Positions 35,473-44,485 of a stretch of 64,000 bases of DNA are shown here, piece by piece. The DNA lies in assembly GCF_003634045.1 (NCBI RefSeq), contig NZ_RBIM01000005.1, positions 334,193 to 398,192 of the forward strand. Reading direction: 5' to 3'. A program made the position numbers and the translations under genes. The notes beneath the pieces were generated by a model. The model saw nothing but the letters and a program-made list of their open reading frames with translations, had not been told where the DNA came from and did no database searches. How positions within the stretch are numbered: the stretch's first letter is position 1; each line of letters opens with the position of its first letter. The DNA comes from Maricaulis maris. GTDB taxonomy: Bacteria > Pseudomonadota > Alphaproteobacteria > Caulobacterales > Maricaulaceae.

Positions 35473-36288
35473 ATGACGGATACAAACCCAACACCGACCA
35501 CGCAGGCAGAGCTTGGGATCGGCCGCATCCTTGGCGGCACATTCAAGCTCTATTTCAGCAATTTCCCGCTATTCTTCGGGGTGGTTTTCCTGCCCTACGC
35601 ATTGTTCACCATGCTGGTGATTGATCCGGTCAACCGCAATTTCATGGCGAGTACGACCAATCCGTTGGATACGCTCGGGCAGAGTTTCATGGTTGCCGGC
35701 CTGTCGATGATCCTGATCATCTTTCTCCAGGCCATCATCGTGCGCATGTCGATTTCCCTGAATGGCGGGCAAGGCCCCCAGCTTGGTGCGGCCCTGCGCG
35801 GGGCGGTGACCGGCTTCCTGCCGATCATCATTCTCGGCATCGTAGCGGGTATCGCGACCGGGATCGGCTTCATCCTGCTGATCGTGCCGGGCCTTTATGT
35901 CCTGGCCCTGCTCTATGTCTATGTGCCGGCGATCGTGTTTGAAAAGGCTGGCTTTTCGGCGCTCGGTCGCAGCGAGGACCTGACCAAGGGTTATCGTTGG
36001 GCCATCGTCGGCGTCATCCTTGTGATCATGGTGCTGACATGGATCATTTCGGCCATCTACTCGGCGGTCATCTTCTCGACGGTCGTTGATCTGGGGGCCG
36101 TTGTCGATGGAAGCACCGATCCGGCCGCCATCGCGGCGGCGACTCCCTGGTGGTTGAATCTCGTGGCCTCGGCTGTCCAGGCCGTCACCTTGCCGATCAC
36201 CCTGATCGCCTCCGGCCTGGTCTATGCGCGTCTGCGCGAGATCAAGGAAGGTGGCTCGACGAGCGACCTGCTGCGTGTCTTTGAGTAG
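35473..36288 (+). CDS. Polytopic membrane protein (glycerophosphodiesterase-membrane-domain/YciC-like)
   Basis: 271 residues with about six long hydrophobic helices and no catalytic motif. GRILGGTFKLYFSNFPLFF at the start and FSALGRSEDLTKGYRW in the middle match a broad family of membrane proteins annotated as glycerophosphoryl diester phosphodiesterase membrane domain or DUF975/YciC-like. It is last in the MoxR operon, 36 bp after the RDD gene, with AAGGGGGG before the ATG and a terminator after it. It may scaffold the membrane complex. Confidence 0.75.
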   Translation: MTDTNPTPTTQAELGIGRILGGTFKLYFSNFPLFFGVVFLPYALFTMLVIDPVNRNFMASTTNPLDTLGQSFMVAGLSMILIIFLQAIIVRMSISLNGGQGPQLGAALRGAVTGFLPIIILGIVAGIATGIGFILLIVPGLYVLALLYVYVPAIVFEKAGFSALGRSEDLTKGYRWAIVGVILVIMVLTWIISAIYSAVIFSTVVDLGAVVDGSTDPAAIAAATPWWLNLVASAVQAVTLPITLIASGLVYARLREIKEGGSTSDLLRVFE

Positions 36289-36321
36289 GCCCGTATCGCA
36301 ATCCCGATGACCTAAAGCATC

Positions 36322-36353
36322 GGCCCGCCGCCTGTCAGGGCGGCGGGCCTTTG
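36322..36353 (+). terminator. Intrinsic terminator ending the MoxR operon
   Basis: An 11-bp GC stem (GGCCCGCCGCC with GGCGGCGGGCC) with a 6-nt loop, followed by a short T run. Confidence 0.8.
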
Positions 36354-36388
36354 TCCTCCAAGAGACCGAGCGCGCTGAAATCGGAGTC

Positions 36389-36406
36389 TATGTTAGGGGT
36401 AACATA
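36389..36406. promoter_or_regulatory. Perfect 7-4-7 palindrome upstream of glk-eda
   Basis: TATGTTA-GGGG-TAACATA. The arms are perfect inverted repeats, 85 bp before the glk start. A possible -10 element TATAGA follows at 36412-36417, so a bound protein would cover the -35 region. It differs from the uronate operator, so another regulator is implied. Confidence 0.65.
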
Positions 36407-36490
36407 TCGCGTATAGAGAATGCCGAACGAGGGGTCACCGGGTGTGCAGCGGTGACGGGACAGACAGATCCAGGGGCAGGCGTGCCGCGA

Positions 36491-37471
36491 ATGAGCCATG
36501 AACCGAGCTATCTCGTCGCCGATATCGGCGGCACGAATGCCCGTTTCGCCATTGCGCGCGGCAGTGTTTCGCGTGGCTTTGATCTCGACCAGGTCCGCCG
36601 CCTCAAGAATGAGGATTTCGAACATTTGCGCGATGCCGCCATGGCCTATCTGGAGAGCTGTGATGGCGAGCGCCCGGGTCGAGCCTGTTTCGCCGTTGCC
36701 TCGCCGATCCGCGCCGGCCGCGTTCAGCTGACCAATGCCACCTGGAGCTTCCGTCCCGACGAGCTGGGTGGTGAGCTGGGCATGGCCACCCTGATGGCGG
36801 TCAATGATTTCGAGGCCCAGGCCCGTGGCGCACCGCTGACCCCGACCGCCGACATCGTCCAGATCACCGATGGCCGCCCCATACCCGGCACGCCGATTGC
36901 CGTGCTGGGTCCGGGAACCGGGCTGGGCCTGGGATTGCTGGTGCCCGATGGCGATACTGTCAAAGTCGTGGCGACTGAAGGTGGGCATGCCGGCTTTGCG
37001 CCACGCACCGATCTCGAGATCGAGGTCGGTCGGCTGCTGGCGCGGGAATATGGTTTTGTCTCCTGGGAGCGCATCCTGTCGGGCCGCGGCCTGGTCAATA
37101 TCCATCGCGCCCTGTGCCAGATCGATGGCGACAACTGGCCCGGCTACCGGCCTGAGGATATCACCGCCGAAGCCTTGGCCGACCCCGACTCGATGGGGGC
37201 CCGCGTGGTCGAGTTTTTCTGTGCAGCACTCGGCGGTTATGCCGGCGATGTCGCCGTTCTGACAGGGTCGCGGTCCGGGATTTATCTGGGCGGGGGCATC
37301 CTGCCGCGCATCCGCACCCTGCTGGAGGCTAGTGCCTTCACGTCGCGTTTCCTGGGCCGTGGCCCGATGACGCGCTATGTATCCGATATTCCGATCCGTC
37401 TCATCCAGTCCGACGGTGCCGCCCTGCGCGGTGCGGCAGCGCTGGCAGAACAGGGCCAATCCCACTCATGA
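36491..37471 (+). CDS. glk: Glucokinase
   Basis: 326 residues of the E. coli-type glucokinase family. The phosphate-binding motif is ADIGGTNARF at 9-18, the sugar-binding VNDFEAQA is near 110, and GPGTGLGLGLL and ATEGGHAGFAP follow. It phosphorylates glucose for the Entner-Doudoroff route. The ATG at 36491 gives the family's usual N-terminus; a GTG at 36452 would add 13 non-conserved residues. The stop overlaps the eda start by ATGA. The other Entner-Doudoroff genes (zwf, pgl, edd) are not in the window. Confidence 0.92.
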   Translation: MSHEPSYLVADIGGTNARFAIARGSVSRGFDLDQVRRLKNEDFEHLRDAAMAYLESCDGERPGRACFAVASPIRAGRVQLTNATWSFRPDELGGELGMATLMAVNDFEAQARGAPLTPTADIVQITDGRPIPGTPIAVLGPGTGLGLGLLVPDGDTVKVVATEGGHAGFAPRTDLEIEVGRLLAREYGFVSWERILSGRGLVNIHRALCQIDGDNWPGYRPEDITAEALADPDSMGARVVEFFCAALGGYAGDVAVLTGSRSGIYLGGGILPRIRTLLEASAFTSRFLGRGPMTRYVSDIPIRLIQSDGAALRGAAALAEQGQSHS

Positions 37472-38097
37472 CCATCACGCTTGAAACCCTCGTCCGCGCC
37501 GCCAGTGTTATCCCGGTCCTCACCGTGGGGGATGTGGCCAAGGCCGCGCCGCTGGCCCGCGCCCTCAAGGCCGGGGGCTTGCGCGTCATCGAAATGACCA
37601 TGCGCACGCCGGCCGCCCTCGACGTGCTGACCGCGATGAAGTCCGCCGAGCCGGACCTGATCATCGGCATGGGTACGATCCGCACGCCGGAACAGGTCGC
37701 CGACGCGATGGCGGCGGGCACCGACTTCCTGGTCTCGCCGGGCCTGTCGCCGGAACTGATCCCGGCCCTGTTGGGATCCGGCCTGCCGGTCCTGCCGGGC
37801 GTCGCCACGGCGGGCGAGGCCATGAGTGCCGTGGAAGCCGGTTTCGACGTGCTCAAATTCTTTCCGGCCGAACAGGCCGGCGGGCGGCCCTATCTCAAAT
37901 CCATCGCCGGTCCTTTGCCCGATATCCGCTTCTGCCCCACCGGTTCGATCACCCGCGAAATGGCGCCGGACTATCTGGCCCTGCCCAATGTCGTCTGTGT
38001 CGGCGGATCCTGGATCGCCACCGGCGCCATGATCGAGGCCGGCGACTGGGACGCAATCACGGCCAATGCGGCGGCCGCAGCCGCGATGAAGGCCTGA
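37468..38097 (+). CDS. eda: 2-keto-3-deoxy-6-phosphogluconate aldolase
   Basis: 209 residues, class I aldolase. Catalytic E42 in VIEMTMRT and the Schiff-base lysine K130 in FDVLKFFPAEQ are present, with PGVATAGEA and FCPTGSI supporting phosphate binding. It splits KDPG into pyruvate and glyceraldehyde 3-phosphate, and so serves both glucose (with glk) and the uronate locus that ends in KdgK. Translationally coupled to glk. Confidence 0.94.
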   Translation: MTITLETLVRAASVIPVLTVGDVAKAAPLARALKAGGLRVIEMTMRTPAALDVLTAMKSAEPDLIIGMGTIRTPEQVADAMAAGTDFLVSPGLSPELIPALLGSGLPVLPGVATAGEAMSAVEAGFDVLKFFPAEQAGGRPYLKSIAGPLPDIRFCPTGSITREMAPDYLALPNVVCVGGSWIATGAMIEAGDWDAITANAAAAAAMKA

Positions 38098-38116
38098 TAT
38101 CCATCACCGGACGGCC

Positions 38117-38158
38117 CAAGAAAAAAGCGGCGACCCGATGGGCCGCCGCTTTTCTTTT
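38117..38158. terminator. Bidirectional terminator between eda and putP
   Basis: AAAAGCGGC pairs with GCCGCTTTT, with runs of A on the left and T on the right. It can stop transcription from eda on the plus strand and from putP on the minus strand. Confidence 0.82.
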
Positions 38159-38175
38159 GCCGTTTTGTGATCCGG

Positions 38176-39801
38176 CTATCCGGCTTTGACGCGCTTGTGC
38201 ATCTCGTCGAAATAGTCGGTCACCTCCGGTCCCGGCTTGGCGGTGGCCTTGGAGACCACATAGAGCGTCACCAGGCAGGCGATGAAGCCCGGCACGATCT
38301 CGTACATCACACCGGAGAGCTGCAGGCCGTAGATCCAGACCAGCACGGTCACCGCGCCGGCGATCATGCCGGAGATGGCGCCCAGACGGGTCATGCCGCG
38401 CCAGAACAGGCTGACCAGGATGACCGGGCCGAAGGCAGCCCCGAAACCGGCCCAGGCGTTCGACACCAGGCCGAGGATATTGCTGTCCGGATTGAAGGCC
38501 AGTCCGATCGCCACCAGCGACACGGCCAGCACCGACAGCCGGCCGACCAGGACCAATTCCTTCTGGCTGGCGCCGCGTCGCAGGAAGATCTTGTAGAAGT
38601 CCTCGGTCAGCGAGCTCGATGAGACCAGAAGCTGGGACGAGATCGTACTCATGATCGCGGCCAGGATGGCGGCCAGCAGGAAGCCGGCAATATAGGGGTG
38701 GAAAATGACCTGGGAGAGCAGGATGAAGATGGTTTCCTGATCGCCGAGAACAACATCGCCATCGGCAAAGGCACCGTTGGTGTCGATGTTTTCCAGATCG
38801 CCCATCGTGGTTGTGGCATCGCCGGGCGCTTCGACGACGCGGGCCACATTCAACCCGTCGGCCGTCTGGATTCCCTGGCTCTTCACATAGGCGAGGCCGG
38901 CGGCGCCGGTCAGAACGGCGCCGACCACGGTGATCAGCATCCAGCTCATGCCGATACGCCGCATGACCTTGACGTCCTTGAGCGACTTCACGGCCATGAA
39001 ACGCACAATGATGTGCGGCTGGCCGAAATAGCCCAGGCCCCAGGCCATGGTCGAGATGATGCCGACCACGGCGAGGGCAAGCCCTTCCTGCGGGATCATC
39101 GAGAGATAGGGTTTGTCCCAGCCGCCGACATCGACGCTGAGCGTGCTCAGCGCGTCGATCGTCGGGCCGAACCCGCCCAGCTGCATGATGGTCACCACCG
39201 GCACCAGGATGAGGGCGATGAACATGATCACGCCCTGCACGAAGTCGGTCAGGCTGACAGCCAGGAAGCCGCCGAACAGGGTGTAGGCGACCACCACACC
39301 GGCGGTCAGGAACAGGCCCATCCGATAGTCCAGCCCGAAGGAGGCGTCGAACAGCTTGCCGCCGGCAACCACGCCGGCCGAGGTGTAGATGGTGAAGAAG
39401 ACCACGATGACGATGGCCGAGATCACGCGCAAAAGGCGCGAATTGTCGGCGAAGCGTTTTTCGAAATAGTCCGGAATGGTGATCGCGTCGTCCGCCACCT
39501 CGGTATAGACGCGCAGGCGCGGCGCCACGAGCTTGTAGTTGAAATAGGCGCCGATCATCAGGCCGATGGCGATCCAGCTTTCCGACAGGCCGGTCAGCAG
39601 GATGGCGCCGGGCAAGCCCATCAGCATCCAGCCGGACATGTCCGACGCGCCGGCCGACAGGGCGGCAACGGCGGGGTGCAACTGGCGTCCGCCCAGCATG
39701 TAGCCGGACACGTCATCGGTGGATTTGCGATAGGCATAAAAGCCGATCGCCATCATCAGGACGAAGTAGAGCGCCAGTGAGATAAGGGCTTCAATATCCA
39801 T
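38176..39801 (-). CDS. putP: Sodium/proline symporter
   Basis: 541 residues with about 13 membrane helices of the SSS family. LGGRQLHPAVAALSAGASDMSGW at the N-terminus and TISSQLLVSSSSLTEDFYK in the second half match PutP, including the sodium-site serines. It imports proline with Na+. The loop near residue 290-350 is longer than in E. coli PutP. AAGGCAAG precedes the ATG. It lies beside the proline biosynthesis genes, which may reflect shared osmotic or proline control, but no PutA is seen. Confidence 0.88.
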   Translation of the reverse strand: MDIEALISLALYFVLMMAIGFYAYRKSTDDVSGYMLGGRQLHPAVAALSAGASDMSGWMLMGLPGAILLTGLSESWIAIGLMIGAYFNYKLVAPRLRVYTEVADDAITIPDYFEKRFADNSRLLRVISAIVIVVFFTIYTSAGVVAGGKLFDASFGLDYRMGLFLTAGVVVAYTLFGGFLAVSLTDFVQGVIMFIALILVPVVTIMQLGGFGPTIDALSTLSVDVGGWDKPYLSMIPQEGLALAVVGIISTMAWGLGYFGQPHIIVRFMAVKSLKDVKVMRRIGMSWMLITVVGAVLTGAAGLAYVKSQGIQTADGLNVARVVEAPGDATTTMGDLENIDTNGAFADGDVVLGDQETIFILLSQVIFHPYIAGFLLAAILAAIMSTISSQLLVSSSSLTEDFYKIFLRRGASQKELVLVGRLSVLAVSLVAIGLAFNPDSNILGLVSNAWAGFGAAFGPVILVSLFWRGMTRLGAISGMIAGAVTVLVWIYGLQLSGVMYEIVPGFIACLVTLYVVSKATAKPGPEVTDYFDEMHKRVKAG

Positions 39802-39893
39802 GGACTTGCCTTGGGTTCAGCGAAACGAAAGGTGGAAGATCAAGTGGTTCGGCGTTCGGCTCAAGGGTGCAGGCCGGGATCACCGCGACCGGC

Positions 39894-41150
39894 TTAGGGA
39901 CGCGTCTGCCCCTCACCATGGACCAGGTATTTGAACGAGGTGAGCTGTTCCAGTCCGACCGGGCCGCGCGCATGCATCTTGCCGGTCGCAATGCCGATCT
40001 CGGCTCCCATGCCGAACTCGCCGCCGTCGGAGAATTGGGTCGAGGCATTGTGCATCACCACGGCGCTGTCGATCATCGCCAGGAAACAGGCCGCCGCGTC
40101 GGCGTTTTCGGTGATGATGGCATCGGTATGGGCCGAGGAATGGGTGGCAACATGATTGATGGCCGTCTCCAGCCCGTCGACGATCTTCACTGACAGGCAG
40201 GCGTCGAGATATTCGGTATACCAGTCGTCCTCGCTGGCCGGCTTGATGCGCGGATCGATCGTCATGGCGGCGTCGTCGCCGCGGAATTCGCAATTGCTCA
40301 TGCGATCGACCAGGCGCGGCAGGAGATCGGCGGCCACGGCCTCGTCGATCACCAGGCTTTCCGTGGCGCCGCAAATACCGGTTCGGCGCAGCTTGGCGTT
40401 TTCGACAATGGCGACGGCCTTGTCGAGATCGGCCTCGGCATGGACATAGGTGTGGCAATTGCCGTCCAGGTGCAAAAGCGTTGGCACGCGCGCCTGATCA
40501 CGGACCAGGGAAACAAGGCCCTTGCCGCCGCGCGGAATGACCAGGTCGACGAACTGGGTGCACTGGAGAAGATGTTTCACCGCGTCCCGGTTCGAGGTGT
40601 CGATCATCTGGATTGAGTCTTCCGGCAAGTCCGCTTCGCGCAGGCCTTCCTTCATGCAATCGACGATGATGCGGGTCGAGTTGAGGCTTTCCGAGCCGCC
40701 GCGCAGGATCACGGCATTGCCGGATTTCAGGCACAGGGCGCCGGCATCGGCGCCAACATTGGGACGGGACTCATAGATCATGCCGATCACACCGAGCGGC
40801 ACGGCGACACGTTCGATGCGCAAGCCGTTGGGGCGGTCGATCTGGGCCAGGACCCGACCGACCGGGTCGGGCAGGGTGGCGATGGACTCCACGGCCTTGG
40901 CGACGCCTTCAATGCGCTCACCGTCCAGCATCAGCCGGTCGATGAAGGCATCCGGCTTGCCGGCCTGCTTGACGCTGTCAACATCGATGCGGTTGGCCTC
41001 GAGCAGGTCGTTGGCCCGCAGGCGCAGGGCTGCCGCCGCAGCGACCAGCGCTGCATTCTTGCGCTCCGTGGACGCCGTCGCGAGAACGCGGGCGGCGGCA
41101 CGGGCCTGACGGCCGAGTTGTTCGATATAGGCTTGCATACGATCTGACAT
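39894..41150 (-). CDS. proA: Gamma-glutamyl phosphate reductase
   Basis: 418 residues of the aldehyde-dehydrogenase-like ProA family. [16 protein letters not shown], the nucleophile cysteine region [13 protein letters not shown], and [20 protein letters not shown] are diagnostic. It reduces gamma-glutamyl phosphate to glutamate semialdehyde with NADPH, the second step of proline synthesis. The ATG at 41150 follows AAGGA by 5 bp. proC lies 46 bp upstream on the same strand, so the two are probably co-transcribed, while proB is divergent. Confidence 0.94.
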   Translation of the reverse strand: MSDRMQAYIEQLGRQARAAARVLATASTERKNAALVAAAAALRLRANDLLEANRIDVDSVKQAGKPDAFIDRLMLDGERIEGVAKAVESIATLPDPVGRVLAQIDRPNGLRIERVAVPLGVIGMIYESRPNVGADAGALCLKSGNAVILRGGSESLNSTRIIVDCMKEGLREADLPEDSIQMIDTSNRDAVKHLLQCTQFVDLVIPRGGKGLVSLVRDQARVPTLLHLDGNCHTYVHAEADLDKAVAIVENAKLRRTGICGATESLVIDEAVAADLLPRLVDRMSNCEFRGDDAAMTIDPRIKPASEDDWYTEYLDACLSVKIVDGLETAINHVATHSSAHTDAIITENADAAACFLAMIDSAVVMHNASTQFSDGGEFGMGAEIGIATGKMHARGPVGLEQLTSFKYLVHGEGQTRP

Positions 41151-41196
41151 GGGTTCCTTGGGGTATGAGTGTTGTTGAGAAGTTGCCGTCCGGCAA

Positions 41197-41976
41197 CTAG
41201 CGAAGTTCGACCGCCCGGTCATAGGCGGCCTGGACGGTTTCGGTCATGAGGGTCTCGAGTTGGCCGTCGCGACGCAGCGCATTGATGCCAGCCTCGGTCG
41301 TACCCTTCTTGCTCATCACCGAATTGCGCAACTCGGCGACGTCTTGGTCGGACCGGCTTGCCATCTCGATGGCGCCGCCCATGGTTTCCAGCACCAGGGC
41401 GCGGGCCGTCTCTTTCGAGAAGCCGAGGCTTTCGGCGGCGGCGATATAGCTGCGGGCGATTTCGAAGACATAGCCGGGGCCGCTGCCGGCAACAGCGGTC
41501 AGGCGGTCGAGTTCGTCCTCGCTGTCGAGCCAGACCGGGGTGCCGGTGGTGCGGGCGAGCTGGTCGCCGAGGTCGCGATGGCGGTCATCGCAGGCGGTGT
41601 TGGCGTAAAGACCGTTGACGCTGCGGCCGATCAGGGCCGGCAGATTGGGCATCAGGCGCAGGATGGGCTTGTCGCCCACCACACGCGCGATCGAGGCAAC
41701 GGAAAACCCGGCGGCGATCGAGACAAGGCAGCCGCCCTCGGCCAGCAGTCCGGAATAGTCCGGCAGCACGTCGGGGATTTGTTGCGGTTTGACCGCGATG
41801 ATGATGGCGTCGAAGCGCCGCCCTGCCAGGGCGTCGGCGCCGTCGACATGCTCCGTACCGGCGGGCAGGGCCCGGCCCGACCGATTCACCGTTGTGAACC
41901 GGGCCGGCATGGCATCTAGCCAGCGGCGCAGCATCGCGCCGCCCATTTTGCCGCAACCGATGAGGAGTATGTCCAT
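41197..41976 (-). CDS. proC: Pyrroline-5-carboxylate reductase
   Basis: 259 residues. The Rossmann motif [11 protein letters not shown] starts at residue 5. The C-terminal helical domain with [15 protein letters not shown] and [15 protein letters not shown] matches ProC, which makes proline from pyrroline-5-carboxylate using NAD(P)H. The start at 41976 has GGAG 10 bp upstream; longer frames to 42105 lack family similarity. First gene of proC-proA, divergent from proB. Confidence 0.9.
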   Translation of the reverse strand: MDILLIGCGKMGGAMLRRWLDAMPARFTTVNRSGRALPAGTEHVDGADALAGRRFDAIIIAVKPQQIPDVLPDYSGLLAEGGCLVSIAAGFSVASIARVVGDKPILRLMPNLPALIGRSVNGLYANTACDDRHRDLGDQLARTTGTPVWLDSEDELDRLTAVAGSGPGYVFEIARSYIAAAESLGFSKETARALVLETMGGAIEMASRSDQDVAELRNSVMSKKGTTEAGINALRRDGQLETLMTETVQAAYDRAVELR

Positions 41977-42299
41977 GCGCCGTCTGCTCCATTTGCGTTT
42001 GCCCGCCGTCATGGCTGGGCCGTGCTCACATGAAAATGCCCGATCCGCCGGGGCGGGTCGAGCCTGTCTTGTGGCGGTATATAGCAAAAACAATTTCGAA
42101 TTCAAATTATATATGTGAGTGCGTGTTCAGCCTGTGATGTCGGTGTGGTCGCATAAGAAATGACGCATGCTACGCTGGTGCCACGGCATGGCGGCGGGAT
42201 TTAGTTGGGGCTTTGGGGTTGAAAAATTTCGAATGCTAAATATTTTGCGCTCAAGTTTTGCGCCGCAACAAAGGTCGGCGCGCCAAACAGGAGAACCGT
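41977..42299. other. Divergent proC/proB intergenic region, AT-rich, with a repeated 10-mer
   Basis: About 320 bp, clearly richer in A/T than its surroundings, with no supported gene. AATTTCGAAT occurs twice in the same orientation (42092-42101 and 42225-42234), one copy nearer each gene. Promoters for both directions should lie here; I cannot fix them. Confidence 0.5.
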
Positions 42300-43457
42300 G
42301 TGAGCCAGCGTAAACGCATCGTCGTCAAGATCGGGTCCAGTCTTCTGGCCAATGACAGCCGGCTGACCCTTCGCTATGCCTTCATGAACGAGTTGCTGGC
42401 CGATATCGCGCGCCTGCGCGATGAGGGGCATGATGTGGTACTGGCCTCGTCCGGCGCTGTCGCCCTCGGTCTCAACGCGATCAAGACCTCACCGGAAGAT
42501 GCCGGCGTGCTCGACAAGCAGGCCGCCGCCGCGTGCGGACAGCCGCTGCTGCTCAACGCCTACAAGCAGGTCGCCCACGAACACGGTTTCGACATCGCCC
42601 AGATCCTGGTGACCCTGGAAGACCTCGAGGAGCGCCGTCGCTTCCTCAACACCAAGAACACGATCCAGCGCCTGTTCGAGCGTGATGTCATGCCGATCGT
42701 CAACGAGAATGACACGGTGACCACCGAGGAGATCCGGGTTGGCGATAATGACCGTCTGGCCGCCAAGGTGGCGCAGATGATCCAGGCCGACCATCTGATC
42801 ATCCTGACCAGTATTGACGGCCTTTATGATCGCGACCCGTCCGACCCCGACGCGCAATTTGTCGAGACGATCGATGATGTCACCGAATATCTGGAAGTGA
42901 CCTCGGGCACGAGTTCACTCGGTTCCGGCGGCATGCTGACCAAGATCCAGGCGGCCAATCTGGCCCAGAATGCCGGTTGCACCACGCTGATCGCCGAGGG
43001 CACGATCGACCGTCCGGTCTCAGCGGTGCTGTCCGGTGAGCGTCGTCACACCAAATGCGTTGCCAAGGGTACACCGGCCTCGTCCTGGGCTGTCTGGCTC
43101 ACCAATCGCCTGCAGCGCGCCGGCAGCCTGGTGCTCAATGATGCCGCCGCTGAAGCGCTGGCGACCAGTCCAAGCGGCGTCAGCCATGAGGATATCGTCA
43201 AGATCCATGGCGCCTTCACCAAGGGCGATGTGCTGCACATCTATTCCGAGAGCGGCGAGGAAGTCGCGCGCGGCCTGACCAATTTCTCCTCCGACGAAAC
43301 CATGATGCTGGCCCGCCATACCGATCAGGACGTCAAGGAACTGCTCGGCTATCACGCCCGCCCGGAGATCGTGAACCGCGACAATATGGTCATCCTCAAC
43401 GCCCAGCACCTGCCCTGGGATGCGCCGACCAAGTCGCTGCGCCTGGTCGCGTCCTGA
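42300..43457 (+). CDS. proB: Glutamate 5-kinase with PUA domain
   Basis: 385 residues. The amino-acid kinase domain begins RIVVKIGSSLLAND and has LASSGAVALGLN, NENDTVTTEEIRVGDNDRLA and GTSSLGSGGM; a C-terminal PUA domain covers about 285-375. It phosphorylates glutamate in the first, usually proline-inhibited, step of proline synthesis. The start is a GTG at 42300, 6 bp after GGAGA; an upstream in-frame start at 42258 has no ribosome binding site. Confidence 0.93.
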   Translation: MSQRKRIVVKIGSSLLANDSRLTLRYAFMNELLADIARLRDEGHDVVLASSGAVALGLNAIKTSPEDAGVLDKQAAAACGQPLLLNAYKQVAHEHGFDIAQILVTLEDLEERRRFLNTKNTIQRLFERDVMPIVNENDTVTTEEIRVGDNDRLAAKVAQMIQADHLIILTSIDGLYDRDPSDPDAQFVETIDDVTEYLEVTSGTSSLGSGGMLTKIQAANLAQNAGCTTLIAEGTIDRPVSAVLSGERRHTKCVAKGTPASSWAVWLTNRLQRAGSLVLNDAAAEALATSPSGVSHEDIVKIHGAFTKGDVLHIYSESGEEVARGLTNFSSDETMMLARHTDQDVKELLGYHARPEIVNRDNMVILNAQHLPWDAPTKSLRLVAS

Positions 43458-43552
43458 TCTGATCTGCATCTGGCCGTACCGGAAGCTGGAATTTTGTGTG
43501 GCGGCGGTCCAGACTTGCCGTCATGCATGAAGTTTCAGCCGAGGGTGCCACC

Positions 43553-44467
43553 ATGGACGGGGCAGACACGTCGCAAGGCGAAAAGAAGAAGCGTCGGGAC
43601 TACAGCCCGGCCGAATTGGCCGCCGGTCTCGTCCATCTTCTCGATGTCGAGGAGATCGATGTCGATCTCTATCGCGGGCGTCGCAATCCCGGTGGCCAGG
43701 GCCGGGTTTTCGGTGGCCAGGTCATTGCCCAGGCGTTGAAGTCCGCCGTGGCGTCGGTCGATCCCGAGCGTCATATCCACTCGCTGCACGCCTATTTCAT
43801 GCGGCCGGGGGATGAGGACTTCCCGATCATCTATCGCGTTGAGCGTGATTATGACGGCGGCAGTTTTTCCAATCGCCGCGTCATTGCCATGCAGCGCGGC
43901 AAGCCGATCCTCAACATGACGGCCTCCTTCCAGAAGCCGGAGGCGGGGTTGACCCACCAGTTCGATCTCGGTGATGTCGCGATGCCTGACGACTTGCCGA
44001 CCGAGGTCGAGCTTTTGCGCAAGATGAAGGACCAGATCCCCGAGCCCTTCTACCGCTTCATGACGAGGCCGCGGCCGATCGAGATGCGTCCGGTCGATCC
44101 CTGGTCGCCAATCGACCCGCGCCCGCGCGAGCCCAGGCGCCAGATCTGGATCCGCGCCACCGACCTGGCCACGGACGACCAGGTCATGCACCGTGCCATC
44201 CTCGCCTTCGCCTCCGACATGGCGCTGTTGAGCACCTGCATGCAGCCGCACGGCGTCAGCTGGATGACCCGCAAGATGCAGTCAGCCAGCCTCGATCATG
44301 CGGTCTGGTTCCATGATGATGTCGATATGAGTGACTGGCTGCTCTACGACACCGATAGCCCCTGGTCCGGCGCCGCCCGCGGCTTCAATCGCGGCCAGCT
44401 CTTCACGCGTGAGGGCAGGCTTGTTGCTTCGACGGCGCAGGAAGGCCTGATCCGGCTGCGGGATTGA
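43553..44467 (+). CDS. tesB: Acyl-CoA thioesterase II
   Basis: 304 residues with two hot-dog domains of the TesB family. GGQVIAQAL, HSLHAYFMRPGD and FSNRRVIAMQ mark the first; ILAFASDMALLSTCMQPHG and SLDHAVWFHD, with the usual active-site aspartate, mark the second. It hydrolyses medium- and long-chain acyl-CoA. An upstream in-frame ATG at 43523 is possible; I chose 43553 because GAGGG lies close by. Confidence 0.92.
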   Translation: MDGADTSQGEKKKRRDYSPAELAAGLVHLLDVEEIDVDLYRGRRNPGGQGRVFGGQVIAQALKSAVASVDPERHIHSLHAYFMRPGDEDFPIIYRVERDYDGGSFSNRRVIAMQRGKPILNMTASFQKPEAGLTHQFDLGDVAMPDDLPTEVELLRKMKDQIPEPFYRFMTRPRPIEMRPVDPWSPIDPRPREPRRQIWIRATDLATDDQVMHRAILAFASDMALLSTCMQPHGVSWMTRKMQSASLDHAVWFHDDVDMSDWLLYDTDSPWSGAARGFNRGQLFTREGRLVASTAQEGLIRLRD

Positions 44468-44485
44468 CTGGAACGGGCGCAATGC

